NCBI RefSeq assembly: GCF_008831285.2
Contig: NC_045145.1
Location: 992,001 to 1,056,000, forward strand
From: Nymphaea colorata
Lineage: Eukaryota > Streptophyta > Magnoliopsida > Nymphaeales > Nymphaeaceae
Direction: 5' to 3'
DNA: 64,000 nt
Shown here: in pieces, positions 47,740 through 59,029 of the stretch
Numbering within the stretch: the first letter of the stretch is position 1
Layout of the letters: every line of letters starts with the position of its first letter
The notes under the pieces: model-generated
Database searches by the model: none
The model's input: the letters and a program-made list of their open reading frames with translations, nothing else
Told to the model about the DNA's origin: nothing
Position numbers and translations under genes: made by a program

Positions 47740-49265
47740 TTTAGTTTTAAGTAATTAATCATATCCAAAAGGCCACCAACCAAATATGGAACCATTTCTC
47801 AATGTCCACAAGCTCCAGCATGCTGATGCTCTTGGAGAAGCTGAAGTTATTTGGCAATCTTCTCATTAAGAACATCGTGAACAGTCATCACCGACACTCT
47901 TGGAGGAGTTGGGCGGACTCAAGAAAACGACTGACCATGGTTTTCTTGAAAATCGGTGGACCTAAATACAAAAATAAAAGTGCAAAATATAAGAATAGGA
48001 TTCGATTTTGGATACAAATGACCGTGGATCCGATTCAAATAAAATACATTCTTGACAGTATGGCTACTTATATACTCAGATTCGTGTTTGGATACGAATT
48101 TAAAAAAAAAGTTATATCCAAATTTGAATCCCAAATCAGATTCCACAATCTGAATCTGTTTTCTTTCCTCGTCCAAAACTGAATCCAAAATCAGATTACA
48201 TAATTTGAATCCGATCTAAATCCATTTTTTTCATCCTAATATGAATCTGAAATCAGATGTCACAATCCGAATCCAATCCGAATCCAATTTTTATATTCAT
48301 ATATGAATTTGAATGTGAATCCATATTTTGAACCGAATCTGGCAGATTTACAAACTGTAAGAGCATTGAATACAGAATTTTTATTTAAATATAGGTCCCA
48401 TCTGGTTCTGATCGGATATTTTTGCATATTTAAATCTAAATCTGAATTCGATTGAATATTTTTATATGACTAAATCTGAATCCGTTTGGATATTTATGCA
48501 TATATGAAGCTAAATCTAATTGGACGTCATTTCTTAATTTCAAATCCTGTTTGATTTTTTAGTTGATTAGTAAATTTCTTTTCTTCATCCAAATGTTTTT
48601 GGAACAGTTGGCTTGGACATTCAATTCAAATCAGAGTCAACTCAAGCTGGACTCGAATTTGCTCTGTTAAGCTCAAGCTTAACTCAAAACTCGCGATTAT
48701 AAACAAGTGAAGTTCGAGTTTTATAAAATTGATTTGATTGAACTTGAGTAAACCATTTATCTAGGAATTCTTTTGCAAACTTTCAAACTAGAAACAAAAA
48801 AAGAAATCAGGTCAAATGGGGAGTTGGTAAACGAGCTTAAAAGAGTCATACTCGAGCTGTGGCTTGGTCTAACAGATGGAGTTCATGCTGCCCTTGTATA
48901 GCTAACTCGAGCTCGAGCCAAGCTGAATGAGTTCAATTTTGACTCGGCCCTTATATAGCCCTACAAGTGGATCAAGTGTGTGCTGTAGTGGTGTGAGGTG
49001 CCTGTGTATTGAGAGTGCTCACAGCATGAGCAACTGTCAATGATTCACTTCTTAGTTTTAAGTTTGACAGCACTCGTGCTGAATGTTTAAACTTTTAGGT
49101 GGCTTCTTCCCTCAAAAGGATATAATGAGATCATTCTCCTAAAATATGTTCCCTTCATCCAACTGACCTCAGAATGGATCACTTTGGCCCCTTCAAAAAT
49201 TTTAAAAACATAATGGCTTCAGTGACTGCTGTTGGAGTGTGGAGTCTGATCCATATTTGGTAGCC
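47740..49265. repeat. 1.5-kb tandem repeat, unit 3
   Basis: Same landmarks again, about 1,525 bp. It ends GATCCATATTTGGTAG and then leaves the repeat. The minus frame is 47919-48188. A plus frame (47802-48182) exists only here and is not conserved in length. Confidence 0.93.
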
Positions 49266-49689
49266 TTCCCTAATTTTTGTAAGGGTATTTATATAATTTT
49301 TTATTTGGTGGGTTTTGCTCTAATCTCATGTTTAAGAGGACATCGTTTTAGCTTGTACTTTGTAATTTTTTTCTGATAGTGAAAACTGCTTTGTGTGGTG
49401 GCCATGGACCTAAGAAAACATTGTCTCAAAACCATGTAAAATCTTTGTGTGTTCTTTCCATGTCCTTCTTTTCTTCTGATTCAATTTTCTTGGTGTGTTA
49501 AGAAAGTGAGAGAGAGAGAGAGAGAGAAAGAGGGAGGGAGAGTTTGTTCACACCGGATGTTCTAAAAACAAAATGTAAACTTAGTCTCCTGTTTGTTTGT
49601 GGAGATGGACTTTTGTGACAACATATTGTATTCTTGGAATTCCATCCATTCCATCCATTGGTTTTGGCTTGGGTGTGTATAACCCCCCA
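49266..49689. other. noncoding spacer
   Basis: A (GA)n run at about 49506-49530 (GAGAGAGAGAGAGAGAGA) gives a false Ser/Leu frame on the minus strand. Nothing else recognised. Confidence 0.5.
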
Positions 49690-50460
49690 TCTAGGACTGG
49701 CTAATAGTACTTTAGATAGACCCACAGATACAACACACACACCAGGCAGGGACTGAGGCAGGGGTGCCGGCAGAGGCCTTGGGCCCCCACAGTCAAATTT
49801 AAAAAATTAAAACATTGATATGTAAATTTCATAAACCTTAGTTTAACGTATATAAAAATTTTTTATTCCAGTCTCTGTTAAAATTTGGAAATTATAGTTC
49901 AGTGCTTGCTACCAAAAAATTTCTGGCTCCACCTCTGACACACACATTCCAACATATACAGTGCACTGATATGCTTGTGCAAGTAATGTTGATCATTTTT
50001 TTCTTGTGAATTAAATATTTGAGTACTGGTTATGCTATAAGTCGCCAAGGAAATGAATGTCAAATAATATGCTTTTTGGCTCCTTCGGTCTTACGTAGAA
50101 ATTAAGCTCTCTTTTTGTGCAGTTTAACTGCTAACATGTATCTGTATCTTTTGGTTTGTTACCTTTCGTGTGCTTTTGAAGGGTTGAGTCAATTCAAGGC
50201 AAACATCACCATGAATATCAGCATTAATCTGCTAATCTTTCTCCATTGCACAGATTGATTTTGCTTAACAAACGCAGGGGACCTAATCCCTAGCAAGCTG
50301 TTCATACAACATAAATTCTGCTTTTGACTAACAAGGTAACACAATCAAATGACACACAGCATTTCTTTCACTTCTGTTTTGAGAAATTTGGTGGTGATTC
50401 TGCCATTGACTGTTGAATGTTTGTTTCTTGGTCCTGATCAGGAAGAACGACCGAGAAATA
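49690..50460 (+). repeat. segmental duplication Y, copy 2 (partner 29505-30300)
   Basis: Collinear with the first copy. It contains an extra insertion-like stretch near 49745-49790 (GGCAGGGACTGAGGCAGGGG, GGGCCCCCAC) that is GC-richer than its surroundings and absent at 29570. Confidence 0.85.
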
Positions 50461-50507
50461 ATTTCTGAACGAGGTTATGCATGACCAACAACTTGGTTGA
50501 CGGTTTG

Positions 50508-50533
50508 CATATATATATATATATATATATATA
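50508..50533. repeat. (AT)n microsatellite
   Basis: Short AT run between duplication blocks Y and Z. Confidence 0.9.
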
Positions 50534-50559
50534 AAGATAAAGCAACTAGTGATAGTCCT

Positions 50560-51104
50560 GCCTGTCCGGTACCTGCTCGAACAGGAGTTGAAGGTTCACT
50601 GCTTTGGAAAGTGTTTGCCTCACATTTCCATGTTCAGCGGCATGGCTGATTACATGCATACACTTTTTCTTTGTGCAACCCGTACCTTATTTCCCTTTAC
50701 CACTTCTCCACTCTATTCAATCCCAAACCAAAGTTGTCAATTGAGCTTTTTTTTTTATATCCATAGCTAGGTTTCTACCATAATCATGAATATTATTTTT
50801 TCTTTTTAAACAACTACCTTGTAATACTGAGCATGAAAAATAAGAAAACAAAAAATGCAAATAAAAAAAAAGTAACTTTCTAAAAAAAATTGAAAAATAT
50901 GAAAAAGGCAGGAAAACCAAGTTTTTTGTTTGGGGATTCTTTTCAAAAAAGATTATCTTTTTGCCATTTTGTTCAGAGGACTTATTATTCACGTTTTATC
51001 ACTGTTTTTTTTTAAAGATAAGTTTTTAGTGTTGGTTGTCATCTCTCACAACCAACATGGGGAGCCACGATAACACGAATGGCATAGTTGCTTCAAATAT
51101 TCGC
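50560..51104 (+). repeat. segmental duplication Z, copy 2 (partner 33945-35040)
   Basis: Collinear with 33945-35040 but shorter. The minus frame at 50717-50992 consists of A/T-run product and is not a gene. Confidence 0.85.
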
Positions 51105-51300
51105 TAAGTCAATTTGATCCAGTCCGCCTGTTTTTTTTTTAAAAAAATTGTTTTTAATTATTTTTTTGTACTGTTTATTTATTTTTGAAAAAGAATATAA
51201 TTTTTCATATTTTATGCTGATTCACAAAGAAGTCATTTAAATCACCAATCGGCCGACAACATGGAAGTTTCCACTCGTTTCAAAAGCTGATTTTCACAAC
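51105..51300 (+). repeat. repeat R, plus orientation, upstream of copy C
   Basis: Runs from GTCAATTTGATCCAGTCCGC through TTTTTGTACTGTTTATTTAT and TTCACAAAGAAGTCATTTAA to CGTTTCAAAAGCTGATTTTC. It aligns with 30345-30540 and is followed by the same GATTAAAAAATCGGATAGGA segment. Confidence 0.8.
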
Positions 51301-51902
51301 GTCGCAATCTGACTAAGATGGCTATCTGTATTGGATGCCCATTGATTAAAAAATCGGATAGGAAATTAATGGTTGAAGAATGTGATCTTATATTCCCTAT
51401 CCTTATTTGAATCAATGGGCATTCAATTTTTAAATGTTGTCTAATCAATTTTACATTCTTCAGTTCATTTTCTGAAAGAAAATTTGAATTTTTAAATGTT
51501 GTCTTTTTGCTGATTTGTATCTAAATCGTTTAGATTATTGGATTGGCCAGTTTACCATACTGGCAGCATTGTCGACTCGCTTCAAAAACCGGTTTTACTA
51601 ATTAAGGCAGACTTGGTTCTCCTTTGCTCAAAAGGTCGATGATAGTGGTCAGCCATTCCGAACTGAAGAGCAATATACAGTGGTTCCAGTAACGAAATTG
51701 GTCAGGTTCACACCTAAGGCTTATCTCAGATCCAAATGTATCATGAGGATTTTTACTTGGATTTATTTTCAGTTCTTGAATTTATTTGCTTGGGGATGCA
51801 ATGGCTTAGCTATTGGACCATTGGTGATGGTGTTGCCCTTTTTCACCTTTGACACTTCAAATCCAATCCAAATAAAGGTTTTTATTCTCTCTCTCTCTCT
51901 CA

Positions 51903-51945
<43 letters not shown>

Positions 51946-52109
51946 TATATACAAGCAGGACATTAGCGCAATTAACTATGACCCTGTCACAACGCGTGCC
52001 TTTATGGATTGGGTCTCGATTTGAATTAACCCAAATAAATCAGATCCAACCCGGATATAAAAAAATTTGGACTCCCTAAAAACTAAGAACTGGGCATTGT
52101 GGTCCGTCT
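51301..52109. other. noncoding, with (TC)n and (AT)n
   Basis: A truncated R-like stretch at about 51495-51590 (TCGACTCGCTTCAAAAACCG), and a (TC)n(AT)n microsatellite at 51888-51951. The plus frame at 51680-52024 runs through the microsatellite and is not credible as a gene. Confidence 0.5.
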
Positions 52110-52330
52110 GATTGCGACCTTTGAAAATTCAGCTTCTGAAATGAGTGGATAAAGTTACTAAGCAACTTTCATCTGCCGGTTGATCTAGTGATTTAAATGA
52201 TTTGGTTGGGAATCAGCACAAAATATGAAAATTATATTGTTTTGAAAAATAAACAAACAACCTTTATAAGATAATAAAAACCAATAACTTTTTTTAAAAA
52301 CAGATGGACTACGTCCAATTGATTTAGCAT
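52110..52330 (-). repeat. repeat R, minus orientation, upstream of copy C
   Basis: CAGCTTCTGAAATGAGTGGA to CCAATTGATTTAGCATAAAT. It is collinear with the minus copy at 35160-35355 and in the same position relative to the receptor start. Confidence 0.8.
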
Positions 52331-52880
52331 AAATTTGAACGAACCAGCCGATTCAAGTACATTTTTGGAAAAAAAATGCCACACCAAAGAAACGCCCTTT
52401 TCCAGTTTTTTTTTTGTGTTTTTTCCCTTTTTTCATTTTAGACATGTTTTCATACTTTTTTATTGCTAAACTGCTCATTTCCAACTTCTAATTTTTCTTC
52501 ATCTACTTATTTTTTAAATTGCCTACCATTCTTCTTATTTTCCCTTATAAGTTTTACTCAATTTTTTAAAATTTACCACATTTTTCCTGTATTCTCCATG
52601 CTAACCTTATTATATGATAGAAAAACCTCGCCATTTAAAAGGCAGACAACATATATGTGACTATGGTTGAAACCAGTTCGGGAAATCTCGGGAAAAAAAA
52701 ATTTCAATTGACCACTTTGATTTGGGATTGAATAGAGTTGAAAGTGGTAAAGGAAAAGAAAGAGTCTCATTGATCCAATCATCAGCCGTGCCCCTCTACT
52801 TGGAAATATGAATCTATACATAAATTGAAGGACAAATTTTCTAGAAGAGAATCTATACATAACTTGAAGACCTTGAACTC
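52331..52880 (+). promoter_or_regulatory. duplicated promoter-proximal region of receptor copies (partners 35356-35910 and part of 32100-32568)
   Basis: ATGCCACACCAAAGA, TTTAAAAGGCAGACA, GTGCCCCTCTACTTGGAAAT and ATTTTCTAGAAGAGAATCTA occur here and before copy B; part of it also precedes copy A. No unambiguous TATA box is distinguishable in the AT-rich sequence. Conservation reflects duplication and does not by itself show regulatory function. Confidence 0.5.
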
Positions 52881-52917
52881 CTGCTCATCCATGTTCTGCA
52901 TAACAAATTGGACAGCC

Positions 52918-54648
52918 ATGGCAACCACCGGTCAGTCACCTAGGTTTGAGTTCCAACAAAATAAAAGGGATCATTCCACCAAACATAGGACATATGCACA
53001 GCTTACAGATGCTTTCTCTTGATAACAATGCATTAAAAGGCCCAATCCCACTATCAATCTACCTGTTAGTTCACATGTTTATTTTTTATATTGAACACAA
53101 CATGCTAATTGGGTCAATTTCAATCTCTATCAACAATTTCACTAGTTTGCAAGCGCTGGATCTAACCTCAAACAATTTGTCATCAGCACTACCGCCTAGT
53201 CTTTGTGAGTTGAAGGACTTGTTGGAGCTATACTTGCAGGACAACTCCTTCATTGGTCACCTGCCTTTGGGTCTCGGGAGTTTTGCTATGATGATTGACA
53301 TGGATATCTCTGCAAACAAGCTGAGTGAAGAGTTGCCTGCATCATTATCAAAGCTCCAAATGTTAGAGTATTTAAATCTTTCTCATAACACATTTGTTGG
53401 TCACATTCCTGAACAACTTGATCACATGCTAGACCTTGACACTATTGACCTTTCCCATAACAATCTTTCCGGTGAGATACCAAAATCATTGGAGAAACTT
53501 CAACACATCTAGGTCTTGGACTTGTCCTTCAATCTATTGCAAGGAGGGATTCCAAGTGGTAGAAAGCTGCAAACCTTTCTGCCGAGTCGTTCCTAGGGAA
53601 CTATGCACTGTGTGGAGCTCTCAAATTCCATGCCCCATTGTGCTTAGTCAAAATAGAGAGTCAAAGTAAGAAAAACATGTCTAGAGTCGTTGCCGCTTAC
53701 TCCAGTGGAGGCTCAGCACTTTTGGTCATTGTTTGGATACTCAATGGTATCTCATGCTATAGAAAGATGGGGTTGTCGATGCATCATGATGACATTGAAA
53801 GGTTACGAGGAATTACACTCCCAGTGATTTCCAATAGCTATTGCATGCAATGAGCAATTTCAGTGATGCAAACTGTCTTGGGAGTGGAAGCTTTGACTCA
53901 GTGTAGAAAGGAATTCTAGCAGATGGAACAACAATTGCTGTTAAGGTCCTTAATTTGTTGTTTGAAGGAGCATCTAAAAGTTTTGATATCGAGTGCACTG
54001 TCATGCATTAAATCAGGCACCGAAACCTCGTTAAAGTCATTATGTCTTGCTCTAGTAGAGATTTCAAGGCTTTAGTTCTCCAATACATGCCTCTTGGGCG
54101 CCTAGAAGTCTACCTACATTTGCATGGCCATCACTTGAATCTCTTTCAGAGATTGGATATCATGATTGATGTGGCTTGTGCTCTAGAATATCTTCACCAT
54201 GGTTACTCGGAGACTATAGTTCATTGTGATCTGAAGCCAAGTAATGTGCTTCTAGATGAGAGCATGACAGCATACGTTAGCGATTTTGGCATTGCAAAGA
54301 TTCTAGTTGGTCTGAAGTCTTCTACTCTTACAGCGAGTCTCGGAACCACTGGATACATTGCACCAGTTACGTACTATCTCTTATTTTTTGGTCTTTTTAT
54401 TAATTTTGTGTCTCTCAAAGTGAGTATAATTGCCTGTACCGTTTCTTGAGTCAACCTGGCCTGGCTTTGAGTTCTTAAGTGTGTGTCTGCATGTGTGAAC
54501 ACACTCTCTTTCTCTTTAATAATGCTCTCATAGAGAAAGTGGAAGAGAAGGTGGGATTGCATGGAAGCGGCTGGAGAGGTGATGAGGTGAGATAAAGAGA
54601 GACAAAGAGAGAGTGGGTAGGTTTTCCAGTCCTAGTGGACTCTCTCTT

Positions 54649-54687
<39 letters not shown>

Positions 54688-54870
54688 ATTCATTACTTAT
54701 TTATATTGTAATCAGCTGACTAAGCATTTTTTTTTAAATTTTGTATTGTTTAAAGCATTGCAAAAAAATGCATTGATGATAGTCAATGTTTTGGCAACCG
54801 TTTTTGGAATTGAGACAGTTTTTTTAGGGTCACAAAATAAGAAATGGAGTCATCAGGAACAGGTAGCCCA

Positions 54871-54952
<82 letters not shown>

Positions 54953-55935
54953 GTTCCTGGCTTATGTGATTTAACTAATTATACTCTTCTGTGGTTTGCA
55001 ATATATCATCAATAAATATATTAATTGATATGAAAACACCCATGATCTATCTAATCATCATGATTTGGTAGTTCACACATAAAGACATGCACAAGTGGTT
55101 TGTAGCTCAATAATGTAAGGGTCATTGATAAACTATTTTACATGGACAATGCATTCGTTGATCTGTACACATTAGTTGTTTGCGTGTCCTCAATAGACAA
55201 GAATCTTCAATTGACCTTCTTCTTTTAACAGAAGTTATAAACTTTTTTCCTTTCTTTTATAAAAGAATCCTAATCGTAAACACCTTTCTACCTAATGGCT
55301 TAAGACTGGCTAACAATTGGCACTACTGAATAATTCACTCGATTTAGGAGCCATTTAAGAGAACCTTGAGATAGGTCAACAGTAACCACATCTAGATCTA
55401 AATCATAATCTTGTATTCTTTTTTAGATGTATATTTGAGAATACAACAAGAGAAAGGCAGGATTGGAGGTTCAATTGATCTTAAGTACATTAATTTTCAG
55501 TCCTCTTGCCCAAAACCAATTAGTGCAATTGTGTCATACATGAGCTAATTATATTTTGCTTGCTAATCATGTCTAACATTGTTGAGTGGTTGAATTAGAA
55601 TTTGGGATGGCTGGAAAGGTGTCAGAGAAAGCCAATGTCTACAGCTACGGAATTCTCCTCCTTGAGGTGTTTACAGGAAGAAAGCCTACTCATGAACAGT
55701 TTGATGGGGATTTTAGTTTGAGGTAATTGGTGGCTGAAGCATTTCCTATTGCAATTTCAGATGCCATTGACAGCCATCATTTTAATGAATGCAATACTAC
55801 TCCAACTGAAAGATCAGCTGCTATGAATGAGCCGCTGGTTAGGATGAGAACGACCAGAATGAGAGAATGGACATGAAGGAAGTGGTTGTAGTGCTGAGAA
55901 CGATACGACAGAAAACAAGAATGATGGAAGGATAA
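52918..55935 (+). pseudogene. LRR receptor-like kinase copy C (subfamily XII), internally deleted and disabled
   Basis: ATG at 52918 encodes MATTGQSP, then the sequence jumps near 52942 straight to the LRR text SSNKIKGIIPPNIG, which in copy B lies about 1.2 kb further on. The rest of the signal peptide, the LRRNT cap and most LRRs are deleted. About eight LRRs remain, followed by the Cys pair, a transmembrane stretch (GGSALLVIVWILNGISC) and a kinase with intact [11 protein letters not shown] and SDFGIAKIL. Lesions: TAG at 53510, 1-nt loss near 53562, 5-nt loss near 53832, TAG near 53905, TAA near 54008, and a 4-nt TTAC insertion at the donor (CCAG-TTAC-GTAC). Exon 2 begins at 55601, has a Q-to-TAA change near 55723 and lacks about 46 nt of the EIGLSC segment. 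The kinase motifs are better kept than in copy B, yet the gene cannot make a receptor. Confidence 0.92.
54873..54949. repeat. (AT)n microsatellite in copy C intron
   Basis: About 76 bases of AT repeats. A second short (TA)n follows a (CT)n at 54645-54685. Confidence 0.95.
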
Positions 55936-57720
55936 TTCAAATATATCCATAAATGCAATGACATTTAATTCCAGGGAGTGACCAGCCATTGGCTAAAATA
56001 GTTGGAGGTGGAAATGTAGTTTGATTGCTTTCATTGAGAGCTCTCACATGCATTGCTCAATTACAGTTGCGTATAGGATTTAACAAAGATATGCTTAATA
56101 TGCTTGTGCATTTGAGTGACTAATCTTGTGTGAAAGAGGCTTGAAACTTTGTCAATTATTGCAGTTTGTGCTTTGCTGTAAGTAAGGACACCACTATAGC
56201 CATAGTTCACATAAATCCTTTCAATTTTCTAAAATTTTGATGTACCATATCCTCAGCACAATTTCTCAAACCTAGCAAAAAAAAGCACAACAAGAAGAAT
56301 GAATAAAAATGCACAATTCCAGTAAGTTTTGCACTGATGTCCAATGTTATCAAAAGAAAAGCCCTTGAATGAGGAGGATGAGAATTATATTGCTGTGAGC
56401 ATCATTGTGTTATTGGAGCATGTAATATGTAATGGCCCTCTAACAAAGGACCATGTGTCATGGACTAAAAGTGATCAAAATGACCCCGTTAGATAAATAG
56501 AAGACCCTTCCCCCTACAAGCAAAAGTGAAACTTGGAAAATCATCATTGTATTTCCTAGGAGGTGATAAGAGTAAGCTTGGTGTTTATCAAAGAAAGTAA
56601 TATCTTTAATCTTTTAAAGCATACAAAAATGCATTAAGCCAAACCCATGAACATGCGATGGCCACATTCATAAAATTATTTGCCGGTGACAGTTCAACGT
56701 TTATGGATGCTACTTTATATTGAAGTATTGTGGGTGGGTGCATTGCGAATATGTGTCCCTCACCCAGCCAGATATTTCCTTTTATGTAAATAGGGTTGTT
56801 TGCGTACCAAAATTTGTTTAGGTTTTGTTTTTGGAGTGCATTAAAAATGAGATTGTGATGTTCTAGTTGGTGGGTGTACCATGCTTCAGTTTCAATACAG
56901 TTATACCGATAGAGGTAGGAGGAATGTAAAACTTTTGCTTACTAGAGGATGAAAAAAAAAAGAGTTATATGGACAAGGATGAAGTCAAAATTTTGTCATG
57001 AAGAGAGTCAAATTAAAGTTCTTAAATTTTGATAGAGAGCGAATTTTCATTTTTGAAAATTTTTGTATGAGACAAGTAAAATATATATATATATATATAT
57101 TTTTAAATTTTGAGATAGAACCAGGATCCATGCAAATAGTATGTAATTTCAAGCACAGGCCTCACACAGTTTTGCCTTTGACTTTTTAATAGTCTTGAAT
57201 TTTCTGGACAAGTGTGACCCGAGGGCATTTACTGCATGAGTACTTACGTTCGGTTAAAAAAGGTTGAGTTGAGTGCAGCAGCAATAATTTTGCTCCATGT
57301 TCTTCGATTGACAAGATGACTTGAAGAAGTAAATTAACTTCTGCCTTTTATTTGATAGCTTTCAGTAAAAAGAAAAAATGAAAAGAAGAGCTCGTACAAA
57401 AAATTCAGAGAGCCTTGTCAATGGTGCTGCACTTGAAAAACTTGGCATGAAGTTGGTCACTGACTCGATATTAGATTTAACTTCCAATCAAACAGTATTT
57501 AAAGGAAGGAAATTATTTTTCCAGGATAGTATTTCACAAACCTTTATCAAAACAGTTAGAGAGAGTGAGGTAAAGATTTTTAAGAGAAAGAAAATATAGG
57601 CAGAGAAAAACTAGAAAAGAGCAAGAGATTTTAAGAGAAAATTAAGAGAGAGAAATAAAGATTTATAAGTGAGTGGAAAGAAATAAAGAGAAAAACTAGT
57701 AGAAGAGAAAGAGATAATTG
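55936..57720 (+). repeat. 3' flank of copy C, collinear with the flank of copy B
   Basis: Parallel to 40376-41700 through GGCCCTCTAACAAAGGACCA, TTGGTGTTTATCAAAGAAAG, CATTAAAAATGAG and the GA-rich end (57500-57720). A stretch at about 56860-57480 has no counterpart in the B block and includes (AT)n at 57081-57101. The plus frame at 57378-57599 overlaps the GA-rich start and is not supported as a gene. Confidence 0.8.
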
Positions 57721-57954
57721 AGAATTGACTCTTGGGCTCGGCCCCGCACCCACCCATATTCCCACCCAAATTGAGTGAAAAGCGAGGGGGAGCTTACAAA
57801 TGATGTTGAGAATTGATTCTTGGGCTCAATTTCAAACATTTGAGTGATCTAATATAGACCTATGGGCGATTTTCTGTATCTATTTTCCTTGTTTGGGCTC
57901 GATTTTGATTCTCGAGTGTAATTATGAACTTTTAACTTTCTTTTTGGATCTAGG

Positions 57955-58250
57955 GCAGGATTTTGGATTTGGTGCTTGGATTTAGATTTGGATATAGATC
58001 TAAGTTCCAATTTGGATATAAGGCTTAGTTTTAGATCTGGAGCTCAGTCCTAGATCCAAATTGGGATCTAGGGATCTATCTTTTATCTAAAGTTGGGATT
58101 TGGATCCAGATCTGGATCTAAGCCTTGGTTTTTTGGATCTTGACTTGGGATTTTGGATTGAGTTTAGATCTAGATTTGACATGAATTATCAGCCTAGATT
58201 GAGGTAGGGCTTGGGTTGGAAGTTTAGATTTAAATTCAGGTGAGTTCAAA
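57955..58250 (+). repeat. degenerate GGATCTAGATTTGG-type repeat
   Basis: Words such as TTGGATTTAGATTTGGATAT, GGATCTAGGGATCTATC, GGATCCAGATCTGGATCT and GAGTTTAGATCTAGATTTG repeat with no fixed period over about 300 bp. This is a different word from, but similar in style to, the GAATCTGAATCC stretches in the 1.5-kb units. Confidence 0.75.
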
Positions 58251-58494
58251 AATATAGTCGATAACCAGATTAGAGGGTAATTGGATCAGAACTCTGATAA
58301 ATTGAAGTATTTGATATCCCAAATTGTTGAAAATAATTGTGAAAATGCTAGATATATATGAAACTTGAAAACTTGGGGGTACTTACAAGGTTCAGCCAAT
58401 TTATTAGGATCATGTAGAATGTCAATGGGAGCTGTCAGAAGAATATTAAGATTCATAAAATCTACCGTTCATTATGGTCTAATCTTCAAAGTTC

Positions 58495-58985
58495 AAACCA
58501 TCCAAGAACAAAGTTCATAGGCCGAATGCCCAAATGATCGATCGATGGTCAACATTTATGCAGCCTTCTTGGGACTGAATCTTGTTGCAGGAAATTCAAA
58601 GAAACAGCAAGTTGTTTCTCAGTCTAACATAGCGGCGGATCAAATGTCATGCAGTGGCGAACATAGCAGACGTTATGCAGCAAAGGATGGAAGGACATTT
58701 TGGTCATTTGTTAAAAAGAAATGTTCTTTACTTTTTTCATTCTACTTTTGTCTTTACAAAAAGTTTTTTTTAAGTGTCAACTAAGGGTATTTTAGTCATT
58801 AACCATACTTGAGCACAAAATTTTGCACCACTATGGCGCATATAACCAGGTTTGCTATTTGATGCTTTCCTTCTCAGTTTAGATGGTCTTATTTGTTCAC
58901 TGCATGAAGTATTGCAGCATTTCTTGGACAATCCATGGCATGATGTCTTCTTCAGTGACACACGGGATATTCAATTACTCCATAG
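58495..58985 (+). repeat. segmental duplication X, copy 2 (partner 26280-27680)
   Basis: Collinear pieces: CAAACCATCCAAGAACAAA, GAATGCCCAAATGATCGATC, the copia RNase H fragment (58547-58650), GGAAGGACATTTTGGTCATT, TTTGTCTTTACAAAAAG and GTTCACTGCATGAAGTATTG. Relative to copy 1 it lacks about 650 bp (26.65-27.33 kb), and after 58985 it lacks the P450 fragment. Confidence 0.88.
58547..58650 (+). pseudogene. Ty1/copia RNase H fragment, second copy
   Basis: NLVAGNSKKQQVVSQSNIAA parallels the fragment at 26348. It is shorter and stops before the CDN.SA block. Its presence in both copies of block X dates the copia truncation before the duplication. Confidence 0.8.
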
Positions 58986-59029
58986 GAGGACGCCGCCACA
59001 GTATTATAAATGTTTATGAGTAGAGCCAT

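Noticed and set aside
44692-49265. CRISPR-like or LTR pair interpretation of the tandem units
   Set aside because: Three directly adjoining 1.5-kb copies without an internal domain, PBS or polypurine tract fit a tandem array, not LTRs; the repeat length excludes CRISPR.
51680-52024. 114-codon plus frame
   Set aside because: Its second half is translated (TC)n(AT)n microsatellite and the first half has no family.
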